64,000 nucleotides of DNA from Roseiarcus sp963794155 (lineage in GTDB: Bacteria > Pseudomonadota > Alphaproteobacteria > Rhizobiales > Beijerinckiaceae): positions 248,001 through 312,000 of the forward strand of contig CAWCCX010000008.1 in assembly GCA_963794155.1 (NCBI GenBank), read 5' to 3'. This document shows positions 1-8,529 of this stretch, piece after piece. The notes beneath the pieces are model-generated. The model had not been told where the DNA came from, searched no databases, and worked only from the letters and a program-made list of their open reading frames with translations. A program made the translations under genes and the position numbers. Every line of letters begins with the position of its first letter. The first letter of the stretch is position 1.

Positions 1-1
1 T

Positions 2-556
2 ACTCGGGAGCGCGACACTATCCTCACCGTGGTCAGCGTCACCGCTCTGTCCACGCTGGCGATGATTCTCTATCCAGTGTTCGCGACCTCGATCGGCCTC
101 GACCACAAACAGGCCGGCATTTTCATTGGCGGCACCATCCATGACGTGGCGCAAGTCGTCGGCGCCGGCTACTCGATCTCGAACGAGACCGGCGACATCG
201 CCACCTATGTCAAGCTCTTGCGGGTGGCGATGCTGCTGCCGGCGGTGTTCGCGATTTCATTTCTCATCGCCCGGAGCGGCGGCCACGGCGAAGGCGCGCG
301 GGCGACGCTGCCGCTGTTTCTGGTTGGCTTCGCGGCCCTCGTCGTCGTCAACTCGCTTGACCTCCTGCCGCAAATCGTCATCGCCCTCGCCAACGAGGCG
401 TCGCGCTGGTGCCTGGTCGCGGCGATCGCGGCGCTCGGCATGAAAACCTCGTTCAAGGCCCTGTTCGCGGTCGGGTGGCGGCCGATCGGGCTCATGGTCG
501 CGGAAACGCTATGGATCGCGGCCCTGGTTCTGTTTGCGGTGAAAACGATTGTCTGA
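2..556 (+). CDS. YeiH-family putative sulfate exporter (5'-truncated by window edge)
   Basis: The reading frame is open from base 2 and ends with TGA at 554-556, so only the C-terminal ~184 residues are present. The visible part is hydrophobic, with about five membrane segments. The conserved stretch 'GIFIGGTIHDVAQVVGAG', followed near the end by 'AALGMKTSFKAL', is characteristic of the YeiH / UPF0324 family of inner-membrane proteins annotated as putative sulfate exporters. The substrate is not established by this sequence. The gene ends about 100 bp before msrA, with no strong terminator between them. Confidence 0.85.
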   Translation, partial: TRERDTILTVVSVTALSTLAMILYPVFATSIGLDHKQAGIFIGGTIHDVAQVVGAGYSISNETGDIATYVKLLRVAMLLPAVFAISFLIARSGGHGEGARATLPLFLVGFAALVVVNSLDLLPQIVIALANEASRWCLVAAIAALGMKTSFKALFAVGWRPIGLMVAETLWIAALVLFAVKTIV

Positions 557-658
557 GGTCGCAGTTCGCGCCGTCCGCTTGAAAGACGCCGTAACGAACG
601 CCAAATTCGGGCGAAGAATTCCGGCCCCTCCCAGGGCTTCAACAGAAGGAGCCGTCAA

Positions 659-1177
659 ATGCCAACTTCAACTGAACGCGCGGTTCTCGCGGGCGGGTGT
701 TTCTGGGGCATGCAGGACCTGATCCGCCGCTTTCCGGGCGTCATCTCGACGCGGGTCGGCTACACCGGGGGCGAGGTCCCCAATGCGACCTACCGCAACC
801 ACGGTAACCACGCCGAGGCGATCGAGATCACCTTCGATCCGGCGAGGATCAGCTACCGCAAACTGCTCGAGTTCTTCTTTCAGATACACGATCCGACGAC
901 CCGCAACCGCCAGGGCAACGACGTTGGCGCGAGCTACCGCTCGGCGATCTTCTTCACCAACGACGAGCAGAAACGCGTCGCGCTCGACACCACCGCCGAT
1001 GTCGAGGCCTCTGGCCTGTGGCCGGGCAAGGTAGTGACCGAGGTCGTGCCGGCGGGTCCATTCTGGGAAGCGGAGCCCGAGCATCAGGATTACCTCGAGC
1101 GCTATCCGAACGGCTACACTTGCCACTATGTCCGCCCCAACTGGGTGCTGCCGAAGCGGGCCGCGGCGGCCGAATAG
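659..1177 (+). CDS. msrA: peptide-methionine (S)-S-oxide reductase MsrA
   Basis: The 172-residue protein has normal length for a single-domain MsrA, which reduces methionine-S-sulfoxide in oxidised cytoplasmic proteins using thioredoxin. The catalytic motif GCFWGMQ is at residues 12-18, with Cys14 as nucleophile. The family blocks 'GYTGG', 'HAEAIEITFDP', 'FFQIHDPTT' and 'YRSAIFF' follow in order. A second cysteine in 'YTCHYVRP' near the C-terminus is a possible resolving Cys. The start is preceded by AGAAGGAGCCGTCAA, a good ribosome-binding site. It appears to be monocistronic, because a strong terminator follows. Confidence 0.96.
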   Translation: MPTSTERAVLAGGCFWGMQDLIRRFPGVISTRVGYTGGEVPNATYRNHGNHAEAIEITFDPARISYRKLLEFFFQIHDPTTRNRQGNDVGASYRSAIFFTNDEQKRVALDTTADVEASGLWPGKVVTEVVPAGPFWEAEPEHQDYLERYPNGYTCHYVRPNWVLPKRAAAAE

Positions 1178-1199
1178 ACGCTCGGGGCACATGGAAAGC

Positions 1200-1237
1200 G
1201 GGCTCAACGGGACGACCCGTTGAGCCCTGCCTTTTTG
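1200..1237 (+). terminator. Rho-independent terminator after msrA
   Basis: A perfect 12-bp stem (GGGCTCAACGGG / CCCGTTGAGCCC) with an ACGA loop is followed by TGCCTTTTT, 22 bp after the msrA stop codon. This is a textbook intrinsic terminator. Confidence 0.93.
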
Positions 1238-1290
1238 ACCGGCCGCGACGAGGGCAAATCGCCGGCTGCCGCCGGCGTGCCTACCTTCGA

Positions 1291-1548
1291 TCAGTACGGA
1301 TGATAGTAGTGGGGGTGATGGTAGTAGGCGTAAGGATGGTGGTAGTAATGCCGGTGATTGGTCATCGAGTTTCCAATCGCCGCGCCGCCGACGCCGCCCA
1401 CCACCGCGCCGACCGGACCGCCCACAAGGGCCCCTCCAACCGCGCCTGTAACCCCTCCGGTCACCGCGCCGCTTTCGTCAGCAAACGCCGCCGGGGAAGA
1501 GGCGCAGAGAAGCGTCGCAGCAGCAACGCCAAGCATCCATCGAGACAT
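1291..1548 (-). CDS. small secreted glycine-zipper protein with His/Tyr-rich tail
   Basis: About 85 residues if it starts at the ATG at 1548, which has GGAGGG five bases upstream; an in-frame ATG at 1560 overlaps that ribosome-binding site and is less likely. An N-terminal signal peptide ends near AFA-DES. A glycine-zipper segment with repeated GxxxG spacing (about residues 28-60) suggests a membrane-inserting or outer-membrane-associated hairpin. The last ~20 residues are almost only His, Tyr and Pro, which could bind metal. It is convergent with msrA. No specific function can be assigned; such proteins are common in Hyphomicrobiales. Confidence 0.75.
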   Translation of the reverse strand: MSRWMLGVAAATLLCASSPAAFADESGAVTGGVTGAVGGALVGGPVGAVVGGVGGAAIGNSMTNHRHYYHHPYAYYHHPHYYHPY

Positions 1549-1675
1549 AAAACCCTCCATTAGGTTGGGCGGAGGTTGGCAGCGCTCCGCCGCGCAATCC
1601 GCCGTGCTCGGGCTTCATCAACCGTTTGAAGGCTGAAAGGTTCCGCGGCCGCCCATCCCGGCCTGCTGCGGCGCT

Positions 1676-2890
1676 TCAGTGCGCCTTCAAGATTTCCCCG
1701 CGTCGCTCCGGGCTGAAGCGAATCACGAGGACGATCGCGACCGCGACCACACCCGCCACCAGCGCCAGAGCAAACGCATAGTTGCCGCCGTTCGCCTCCG
1801 CGATCTGGGCCTGGAGCGGGCCGTTGTAGGAGGCGAGGAAATTTCCGGCCTGATAGACGAAGGCCGGAATGGTGGCGCGCGCCGCGCCCGGGGCCAGTTC
1901 ATTGAGATGAGCCGGGATCACGCCCCACGCGCCCTGAACCGCGACCTGCATGATAAACGCGCCGATGGCCAGCAGAACGGGCGTCGCGCCGTACGCCCAG
2001 AGATACAGCGCCGGCAGCGCGATCAGCGCCGCGACGGTGATCGCGTTGACCCGGCCGATCTTCTCCGACACGTGGCCAAAGGTGAGGCCGCCGGCGATGG
2101 CGCCGAGATTGGCGACGATGACGATAAGGCTGACGGTTCCCGGATCGAAATTGTGCTGCTTCTGCAGGAACGTCGGATAGAGGTCCTGCGTGCCGTGGCT
2201 GAACAGGTTGAAGCACATCATCAGTGCGACCATGTAGATGACCAGACCCTTGTGCTCTGAAATCGTCGCCCAGAGGTGTGGCTTCTCGTGCACCTTCGAC
2301 GCTTCGAACGCCGGCGACTCGGGCACGCCGCTCCGGATGAACAGCACGACAAAGGCGGGCAAAACGCTAAGCAGGAACATCGCCCGCCAGCCGACCGTGT
2401 AGTCGCCGAACGTGCGGCCGAACAGCAGCCAGTTGGCGAGCGCGGCGAGCAGAAATCCGGTCGGATAGCCGCATTGCAGAATCCCGGAGACGAGCCCGCG
2501 CGCCTGCGGCGGGATCGACTCCATCGCCAGCGAGCTGCCGAGGCCCCATTCGCCGCCCATGGCGATGCCGAACAACGCCCGCAAGATCAGGAACACAATA
2601 AGGTTCGGTGAGAAGGCGGCAAGCGCGCCGAGGATCGAATAGCAGAGAATGTCCAGCATCAGCGCCGGCTTGCGTCCCCACCGGTCGCCGAGCCGGCCGA
2701 AGATGAATGCGCCGACGAATCGCATCGCCAGCGTGAGAAAGAGCGCATAGGCTACCGCCGAAATCTCGACCCCGAACTCCTTGGCGATGTCCTTGAGCAG
2801 GAAGGTCAGGAGGAAGAAATCGAACGCGTCGAGCATCCAGCCGAGAAACGCGGCGGCGATCGTCTTCTTCTGATCCCCTGTAAGGTTCAT
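1676..2890 (-). CDS. MFS transporter, carboxylate/lactate (SHS-like) type
   Basis: 404 residues with twelve predicted membrane segments. The MFS signature loop between helices 2 and 3 reads GRLGDRWGRKP (about residues 65-75). 'FGIAMGGEWGLGSSLAMESIPPQARG' around residues 110-135 is typical of sialate/lactate and aromatic-acid proton symporters. It probably takes up a monocarboxylate with protons across the inner membrane; the exact substrate is inferred from family only. The start has GGGAGGGCGACG before ATG. It lies alone on the minus strand, with no enzyme partner beside it. Confidence 0.82.
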   Translation of the reverse strand: MNLTGDQKKTIAAAFLGWMLDAFDFFLLTFLLKDIAKEFGVEISAVAYALFLTLAMRFVGAFIFGRLGDRWGRKPALMLDILCYSILGALAAFSPNLIVFLILRALFGIAMGGEWGLGSSLAMESIPPQARGLVSGILQCGYPTGFLLAALANWLLFGRTFGDYTVGWRAMFLLSVLPAFVVLFIRSGVPESPAFEASKVHEKPHLWATISEHKGLVIYMVALMMCFNLFSHGTQDLYPTFLQKQHNFDPGTVSLIVIVANLGAIAGGLTFGHVSEKIGRVNAITVAALIALPALYLWAYGATPVLLAIGAFIMQVAVQGAWGVIPAHLNELAPGAARATIPAFVYQAGNFLASYNGPLQAQIAEANGGNYAFALALVAGVVAVAIVLVIRFSPERRGEILKAH

Positions 2891-2997
2891 CGTCGCCCTC
2901 CCGCGGCGTCGGCGCTCGTCCGAGACCCACGCGTTTTCTCATTGCAGAATCAATGCATACGCGCTGCGCGATAGCGGCACAAGCCAAACGCCGGTCG

Positions 2998-3899
2998 TCA
3001 ACTCGGCGGCGGATCTCGCGGTCGGCCCGGGAGCGGGTTCACCGACCCGCAACGCTCGAAATCTTTGGCCGGGAACGAGGGCCGCGGCGGCGCGAGCGGA
3101 TGGATGAACTGGCCGGCGAGCGTGTCGGGCATCGGCTCATCGATCCCATAGCGTTCCGGCCACGCGTCGGGCAGGTGATGGGTGCCGAAAATGCGATCGA
3201 GCCACGGAAACATCGAGGCGTAGTTGCAGTCGCGCCGCTTGCCGCCGCAGGTGTGGTGCCAGTGGTGGAAGCCCGGCGTGGTCAGAAGCCATTCGAATGG
3301 CCCGAGGCGCCATCGGACATTGGAATGGATGAAATATCCCCATGTCGACCCGGAGATGAGGACGAAAGCCGCGATCAGGCCATCGCCGACGCGGACTGGA
3401 TTGGCGAGCCCGAGGGCGAAGATCGGCGTCAGCATGACCATCCGCGACCACGCCAGGTCGACTGGATGCATGCGCGTATTGACGAGGAAATCGAGCTCCT
3501 CGGCGCTGTGATGGACAGCGTGGAATCGCCAGAGGAAGGAATCTGGTGGCTCAGGCGATGCGCCCAATAATAGGCGATCTCGCCGACCAGCATCGTGGCG
3601 CAGGCCTTGAGCCAGATCGGCCAGGCGGAGATCGTCGCCAGCGCGCCGTCCGGGATGAGGCGATGGACCGCCAGGACGGCGAGCGAAATCGGCGGCCCGA
3701 GCACGAGGCCGGGCAGGAGGCCGTTGAGAAAATAATAGCCGAGGTCGACGGCGATCTCCTTGCGAAAGATCTTCTGCCGATGCAGCGCGAACATCCGCTC
3801 GATCGGCACGAAGACCGCGGCGAAGACCGCCAGCCACATGGTGAGCCTTGCCGCGGCAAACAGGACGGTGAAGAGGTCTCGATAGGGGTCTGCGGCCAT
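2998..3899 (-). pseudogene. sterol desaturase / fatty-acid hydroxylase family gene with a frameshift
   Basis: Two overlapping frames together make one typical membrane di-iron hydroxylase. The N-terminal half starts at 3899, has about four membrane segments and reaches the first histidine box 'YYWAHRLSH'. The rest continues in another frame with 'FLWRFHAVHHS', 'HPVDLAWSR' and 'FHHWHH'. The jump lies near 3532-3542, where one base appears to be missing between 'HQIP' and 'FLWRF'. All histidine-box motifs are otherwise intact, so this is either a very recent mutation or a sequence error. The family hydroxylates or desaturates lipids or carotenoids; the substrate here is unknown. Confidence 0.8.
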
Positions 3900-3981
3900 G
3901 ACGGCGTCCGTGGACCGATAAGTCGGGCCGTGGTGGCATTTACGAAACTGCGATGGAAGATAGTCTCGGCGCGAATGGCGG

Positions 3982-4016
3982 CCAAGCCGCCCGCAAGCAG
4001 GCGGCTTGGCTTTTTC
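3982..4016 (+). terminator. strong hairpin with T-run
   Basis: A 10-bp stem CCAAGCCGCC / GGCGGCTTGG with an 8-base loop is followed by CTTTTT on the plus strand. It lies between two minus-strand genes, so the T-run is on the wrong strand for the PEP-CTERM gene that ends at 4038. It could stop antisense transcription, or act as a simple hairpin for the minus-strand transcript. Confidence 0.5.
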
Positions 4017-4037
4017 GCCGTCAGGGTTACGCCCTCA

Positions 4038-4907
4038 CTATCCCACGATCGAAATCGCGGGCCGGCGCCGGCTGCGAAGACCCGCGTAGCCCAGACCGGC
4101 AAATCCGATGAGCATCATGGCCCAGGTCGACGGCTCCGGAACCGCCGTCAGGGACACGCTGTCGAGCAGCGAGAACGGCGGCGCTCCGCTGGCGCCCGGA
4201 TCGTTGATTGCGCAGTCCATGAAGGATGAATTGCAGCCTCCCATCCCGTAGTCGACGAACGACAGCAGGTTCGGGTCCGGCCCGACGCCCTCGTAGGTGA
4301 ACGTCACCGTTTCGGTCATCCAGCCGGAAAAACCGTTGCTGGGGAGGTCGATGGTCGGAGTTGTGGCGATTGTCTGGCCTCCGAGGGTCACGACCCATGT
4401 GTCCGTGGTATTGCCGTTGTAAAGATACTGCTGCGCGGCCGCATATTCGAAGCTGAGCGTATATTGGTCGCCGACCGTAAGGCCGCTGATGACCTGACCG
4501 AGCGACGAGGGATGGTAGGTCGAGTCGACGCCGTAGAAATCGCTTCCCTCGGGACTGGCGTCGGCTGAGCTGCCCCACAGCGGCAATGTGGCGGGACCGC
4601 CGGGGTTCCCGTACTGGGACGCCGGCCCGACCCCCGCGTCGGTCGTGGTGAAGCTATTGGCATTGCTGAAGATGAAAGCGTAGCCGGCCGGATAGCTGGC
4701 GTTGGTTCCGGTCACCGTCCAGCCGCTCGCTGTCGTGCCAGGGGCGCTTGCGTTCTGGCCTCCCGCGGTCGCCGGAAGCGTTTGATTGAACTGACCGGCG
4801 CCGAAATTGTCTTCGAAGCTGCCGTTGGTGACCAGGTCGCCTGCGAACGCAGGCATGGCGAGCACAGCCGCAAGAGCGGCGGCGCTCAAAACTACTCGCT
4901 GATTCAC
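4038..4907 (-). CDS. PEP-CTERM sorting domain protein, secreted
   Basis: 289 residues, starting at GTG (4905-4907) with an excellent ribosome-binding site AAGGAGGG. An N-terminal signal peptide ends near AFA-GD and is followed by 'LVTNGSFEDN', a beginning seen in DUF642-like and other extracellular beta-sandwich proteins. The C-terminus has the exosortase signal VPEPSTWAMM, a hydrophobic helix and an Arg-rich tail (about residues 258-285). Such proteins are exported and processed by exosortase, usually for surface or exopolysaccharide-linked display. No exosortase gene is in the window. The long leader contains an inverted repeat (see 4919-4975). Confidence 0.88.
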   Translation of the reverse strand: MNQRVVLSAAALAAVLAMPAFAGDLVTNGSFEDNFGAGQFNQTLPATAGGQNASAPGTTASGWTVTGTNASYPAGYAFIFSNANSFTTTDAGVGPASQYGNPGGPATLPLWGSSADASPEGSDFYGVDSTYHPSSLGQVISGLTVGDQYTLSFEYAAAQQYLYNGNTTDTWVVTLGGQTIATTPTIDLPSNGFSGWMTETVTFTYEGVGPDPNLLSFVDYGMGGCNSSFMDCAINDPGASGAPPFSLLDSVSLTAVPEPSTWAMMLIGFAGLGYAGLRSRRRPAISIVG

Positions 4908-4918
4908 TGGAAGTCCCT

Positions 4919-4975
4919 CCTTTGGATATGCGCCGAGCGCGACGCATTGCGTGGCTAACCGCCCGCATCCAAAGG
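4919..4975 (-). promoter_or_regulatory. inverted repeat in the leader of the PEP-CTERM gene
   Basis: CCTTTGGAT at 4919-4927 is the exact reverse complement of ATCCAAAGG at 4967-4975. In the minus-strand transcript the proximal arm includes the AAGGAGG ribosome-binding site, so folding would hide the site. This is a possible translational control element and is an inference from the pairing alone. Confidence 0.4.
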
Positions 4976-5336
4976 CCAGTCACAACCCGCAGGTTGTAGG
5001 CGCCTTAACAAAACGTCAACCTGAGTTTCACACTCACGGTAAGAGAATCGAATTATGGTTAATGCAGCTTAATAAGCATATTATTGACGTTATATATCGA
5101 AAAGATCGAAGGCGAGATTTTTCGCGCCGCCCGCGCCGCCAAGTTCGGAGGCCTATTGTTCACTTTAGCATGAATCTGGCTTCTGGAAAAGACAAAACTC
5201 GCTGAGGGCTGGCAAGCCTCTGGAATCATGAGGATTATAAGGCCGCTGAACCGCTTCCAAAAGGCAGAGCTGGCGACCGCGCCGGCCTTGCTGGGGCGAA
5301 GCAAACGCTCGGCGCCGCGTCTCACGGGCAGGATAT

Positions 5337-5430
5337 AGCAGGGAACGGAGCAGGGAATTTTTTTACCGGAGCAGGGAATTTTTTGTCGCGAGCAGGGAAT
5401 TTTTTTTGCCCTTTTGGGGTCGAGCAGGGA
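5337..5430. repeat. short repeats AGCAGGGAATTTTTT with 21-bp period
   Basis: AGCAGGGA occurs at 5337, 5349, 5370, 5391 and 5423. The middle three copies are followed by T-runs and are exactly 21 bp apart. On the minus strand they read as a heptapeptide repeat KIPCSxx in an open frame without other coding signs. Similar KIPCS-type repeats occur in spurious ORFs of other alphaproteobacteria, so this is probably a DNA-level repeat. Nothing else recognisable was seen between 4976 and 5669 apart from AT-rich sequence near 5040-5100, which may hold the promoter of the PEP-CTERM gene. Confidence 0.75.
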
Positions 5431-5669
5431 TCTGCATTTCCCGCTCCCCCCGTTTTCGCGGAGGTTCGGATCCAAGCGTCGAAACGCGCCCGCCGCCCGG
5501 CGTCGCCGCCGCTTTCGGTTCAACACAATCCAGACGTGATCTGGAATCGCTTTCGGGTTCGGCCTCGCGACGCAACCTGCAGTGGACCCATTCCCGCCTC
5601 GACAGCTGCCTTGCGGCGCTCTAAGAGCGCGGGCGAGGGCAGGGAGCCTGGGGAAGCGGGCGGCTCACG

Positions 5670-6299
5670 ATGATCATCGCCATCGACGGCCCCGCGGCCT
5701 CGGGCAAGGGCACCATCGCGCGCCGGATCGCCGCGCACTACCGGCTGCCCCATCTCGACACCGGACTGCTCTACCGGGCGACCGCCGCCGCCCTGATCGC
5801 CGAGGATCGCAACCTGTACGACGAGGCCGCCGCCGTCGCCGCGGCGCGGGGACTGGGCCTCACCGATTTCAACGACGCCGTCTTGCGCACGCGCCAGATG
5901 GGCGAGGCGGCGTCGGTGGTCGCGGCGATGCCCGGGGTGCGCGCGGCGCTGATCGAGACCCAGCGCGCGTTCGCCGCGCGCCCCGGGGGCGCGGTGCTCG
6001 ACGGGCGGGACATCGGCACAATCATCTGTCCCGACGCCGACGTGAAGATCTACGTCACCGCCAGCGCGGCGGCGCGGGCGCAGCGGCGCGCGGTCGAACT
6101 CATTCAGCGCGGCGAAAAGGCCGACTATGAGGCGATCCTGGCCGACATCATCCGCCGCGACGCTCGCGATTCCGGCCGCGCCGCGGCGCCGTTGCGTCCG
6201 GCCGATGACGCAGTTCGGCTCGACACCACGCATCTCGGAATTGACGCCGCGTTCACCGAGGCCCTGCGCATCGTCGAGGCGGCGCGGATCAAGGCGTAG
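5670..6299 (+). CDS. cmk: cytidylate kinase
   Basis: 209 residues, standard length. The P-loop 'IDGPAASGKGT' (residues 5-15) is followed by 'LDTGLLYRA' and by 'VLDGRDIGTIICPDADVKIYV', the diagnostic Cmk block. It phosphorylates CMP and dCMP with ATP in pyrimidine nucleotide recycling. In most Hyphomicrobiales cmk sits between aroA and rpsA; here neither neighbour is present. The upstream DNA is a repeat region and downstream is a convergent MerR gene, so this copy is relocated or is a second copy. Confidence 0.95.
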   Translation: MIIAIDGPAASGKGTIARRIAAHYRLPHLDTGLLYRATAAALIAEDRNLYDEAAAVAAARGLGLTDFNDAVLRTRQMGEAASVVAAMPGVRAALIETQRAFAARPGGAVLDGRDIGTIICPDADVKIYVTASAAARAQRRAVELIQRGEKADYEAILADIIRRDARDSGRAAAPLRPADDAVRLDTTHLGIDAAFTEALRIVEAARIKA

Positions 6300-6366
6300 A
6301 GCGCCCGCCGCGCCGCCGCGGCTTTGGTCGATGCTTTCGGTCGATGCTTGGGTCGATGCTTGCGGG

Positions 6367-6825
6367 TCAGGCGGCGGCGCCCTGGGCGAGCCGGCTTTGG
6401 GTCGCGCGAAGCCGCTCGATCGCGCTGTCGATTTCGCCGCGCTGCCGCTCCAGATGGCCGATCTGGGTGACGATCTGCTGCACGTTGAGCTGATCCTCCA
6501 GGTCCGGCGTTTCCGTCGCCCCCTTGCCGCCGATCAGGTCCTGGATTTCGGTCAGGGTGAACCCGAGCTTCTTGCCCTTGAGAATCATCTCCATCCGGAC
6601 GCGGTCGCCGGCGCGATAATACCGGGCGTTGCCCTCGCGGCGCGGCTTGATGAGGTTGCGATCCTCATAGAACCGCAGAGTCCGCAAGCTGACGCCGAAC
6701 AGGCGGGACATCTGGCTGATGGTCAGCTCCGACTGCGCCGCGTCAGGCGCAAGGCGGCCTTCTTCTCCGAGCAACGAGGCCGAAGTCCCCGCGCTTGAGT
6801 GATTTAACGACGATATCCGGCTCAT
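6367..6825 (-). CDS. MerR-family transcriptional regulator
   Basis: The start was set at the ATG at 6825, preceded by AAAGGAGAGGCA, giving 152 residues; an upstream in-frame ATG at 6939 lacks a site. The MerR winged-helix begins 'LTISQMSRLFGVSLRTLRFYEDRNLI' (about residues 35-60), followed by the wing 'PRREGNARYY' and 'LGFTLTEIQDLI'. A coiled-coil dimer helix of about 45 residues follows, with no cysteine-based metal site at the C-terminus. It is probably a redox- or metabolite-responsive regulator rather than a metal sensor. The target gene is not evident. Confidence 0.88.
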   Translation of the reverse strand: MSRISSLNHSSAGTSASLLGEEGRLAPDAAQSELTISQMSRLFGVSLRTLRFYEDRNLIKPRREGNARYYRAGDRVRMEMILKGKKLGFTLTEIQDLIGGKGATETPDLEDQLNVQQIVTQIGHLERQRGEIDSAIERLRATQSRLAQGAAA

Positions 6826-6998
6826 TGCCTCTCCTTTCGTCGGCGCCGTTGCGTTCGCGCCCCATGATTCGCGCGCCCCTGCGCGAATCGGATCATCTAT
6901 GCCCGAGTGAATCCGGATTGCAATCGAAAGTTGCAACAACCAACAGATACAACTCTAGGGCCAAAGCGCAATGAGCCTGGCCGGTTTCGACGTATTGC

Positions 6999-8521
6999 GT
7001 TGAAAAACTCCGCTTGATCTGGGCGCCGGTGGCTGATTCTCTTCTCTTGGGAGCAGGAGATTCGGCCGATGATGGGCGAGCGGCGGGTGATGCAGGAGGC
7101 GCTGTTTTACGGCTTCAGCCTCGAGCGGCACGTCCCCGACAATCACATGCTTCGCAGGATCGATCGTTTCGTTGACCTGTCGGAGCTGAGGGCGCACTTG
7201 GGCCCCTACTACAGCGAGGTCGGACGGCCCTCGATCGATCCCGAGCTGATGATGCGCATGCTGATTGTCGGCTACTGCCTCGGCATTCGTTCAGAGCGGC
7301 GGCTGTGCGACGAGGTCCACCTCAATCTGGCTTATCGCTGGTTCTGTCGCTTGGGTCTCGACGGCGACGTCCCCGATCATTCGACGTTTTCCAAGAACCG
7401 CCACGGCCGTTTTCGCGAGAGCGATCTTCTGCGCAAGCTGTTCGAGACCGTAGTCGCGCGCTGCATGAAGGAAGGGATCGTGGGCGGTGAGGGATTCGCG
7501 GTCGACGCCAGCATCATCGTGGCCGACGCCCATCGCAGGCGCGGCGTCGCCAAGATCGAGGACCTCGATCCGACGTCCAATCGGGCGGTCGCGGAATATC
7601 TCTCAGTTCTGGATGACGCGGCCTTCGGCGGCGCAACGCCGGTCGAGCCGAAGACGATCTCGCCGACCGATCCGGCCGCCCGCTACACCGCTTCGGCCAA
7701 CTCTCTCGCCGGTTATGCCTATTCCGACAACTACCTCATCGATCTGAAGCATGCGGTGATCATGGATGTCGAGGCGACGACGACCATTCGCCAGGCCGAA
7801 GTCGGCGCGGCCAAGACGATGCTCGATCGCACGGCTGAACAGTTCGGCGTCACGCCGTCGCGCCTGGTCGCCGATGCGGGCTACGGCTCGGCCGAGATGG
7901 TCGGGTGGCTGGTGGACGAGCGCGGGATCGAGCCGCACGTGAAGCTCATGGACAAGGCCGAGCGCACGGACGGAACGCTTTCGCGCAGCGACTTCACCTT
8001 CGATCCAGAGCGCAATCTTTATGTCTGCCCCGGCGGCAAAGAGCTCAAGAAGTACCACCGCGCTTTCGCCAAGCCGCGCGACAGGCTGACGAAGGACGGG
8101 ACGATGATCTACTTTGCGCGCAAGCAGGACTGCGAGGCCTGCGCGCTCAAGCCCAAGTGCTGCCTGAACGTTCCTGCGCGCAAAATCGCGCGCTCTGTAC
8201 ATGAAGCCGCGCGCGACAAAGCCCGTGCGATCGCCAAGACCGAGGCCTACGCCGTCTCACGTCGCGAACGAAAGAAGGTCGAGATGCTCTTCGCTCATCT
8301 GAAGCGCATCCTCAGGCTCGGTCGATTGCGCCTGCGTGGCCCGAGCGGGGCCAAAGACGAGTTCCTCTTGGCCGCCACAGCCCAAAACCTGCGGAAACTG
8401 GCGAAGCTCATCCCCCTTCCGGCGCCGATCTTCGCCACATGAGGCGCAAAGGCGCGGCTTTGCCTCGCTGACAGCCGCAGCTCACGCTTCTCGCGCTCGC
8501 CTGAAGACAGGGTTCTTCAAC
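6999..8521 (+). mobile_element. IS1182-family insertion sequence
   Basis: About 1523 bp. The left end begins GTTGAAAAACTCC at 6999, and the right end ends GGGTTCTTCAAC at 8521. The terminal repeat is imperfect (GTTGAARAACYC). It carries one intact transposase gene. The bases just left of it (CGACGTATTGC) resemble those flanking the MITE copies. The right end is only eight bases from MITE copy A. I could not define a target duplication. Confidence 0.75.
7069..8442 (+). CDS. IS1182-family transposase
   Basis: 457 residues, full length. The N-terminal DUF772-type domain has 'EVGRPSIDPELMMRMLIVGYCLGIRSERRLCDEV' and 'DHSTFSKNR'. The DDE catalytic residues are probably Asp146 in 'FAVDASIIVADAH', Asp269 in 'LVADAGYGS' and Glu405 in 'RKKVEMLFAHLKRI'. 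A four-cysteine cluster 'CEACALKPKCC' lies near residues 352-362, as is usual in the family. No frameshift was seen, so the gene may be active. It could also act on the MITEs, which share its terminal repeat. Confidence 0.92.
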   Translation: MMGERRVMQEALFYGFSLERHVPDNHMLRRIDRFVDLSELRAHLGPYYSEVGRPSIDPELMMRMLIVGYCLGIRSERRLCDEVHLNLAYRWFCRLGLDGDVPDHSTFSKNRHGRFRESDLLRKLFETVVARCMKEGIVGGEGFAVDASIIVADAHRRRGVAKIEDLDPTSNRAVAEYLSVLDDAAFGGATPVEPKTISPTDPAARYTASANSLAGYAYSDNYLIDLKHAVIMDVEATTTIRQAEVGAAKTMLDRTAEQFGVTPSRLVADAGYGSAEMVGWLVDERGIEPHVKLMDKAERTDGTLSRSDFTFDPERNLYVCPGGKELKKYHRAFAKPRDRLTKDGTMIYFARKQDCEACALKPKCCLNVPARKIARSVHEAARDKARAIAKTEAYAVSRRERKKVEMLFAHLKRILRLGRLRLRGPSGAKDEFLLAATAQNLRKLAKLIPLPAPIFAT

Positions 8522-8529
8522 GAAATCCT

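Noticed and set aside
5337..5430. Possible CRISPR array from the AGCAGGGAATTTTTT repeats
   Set aside because: The repeats are too short (about 15 bp), spacers are 4-8 bp and not unique in the CRISPR sense, and no cas genes are near.
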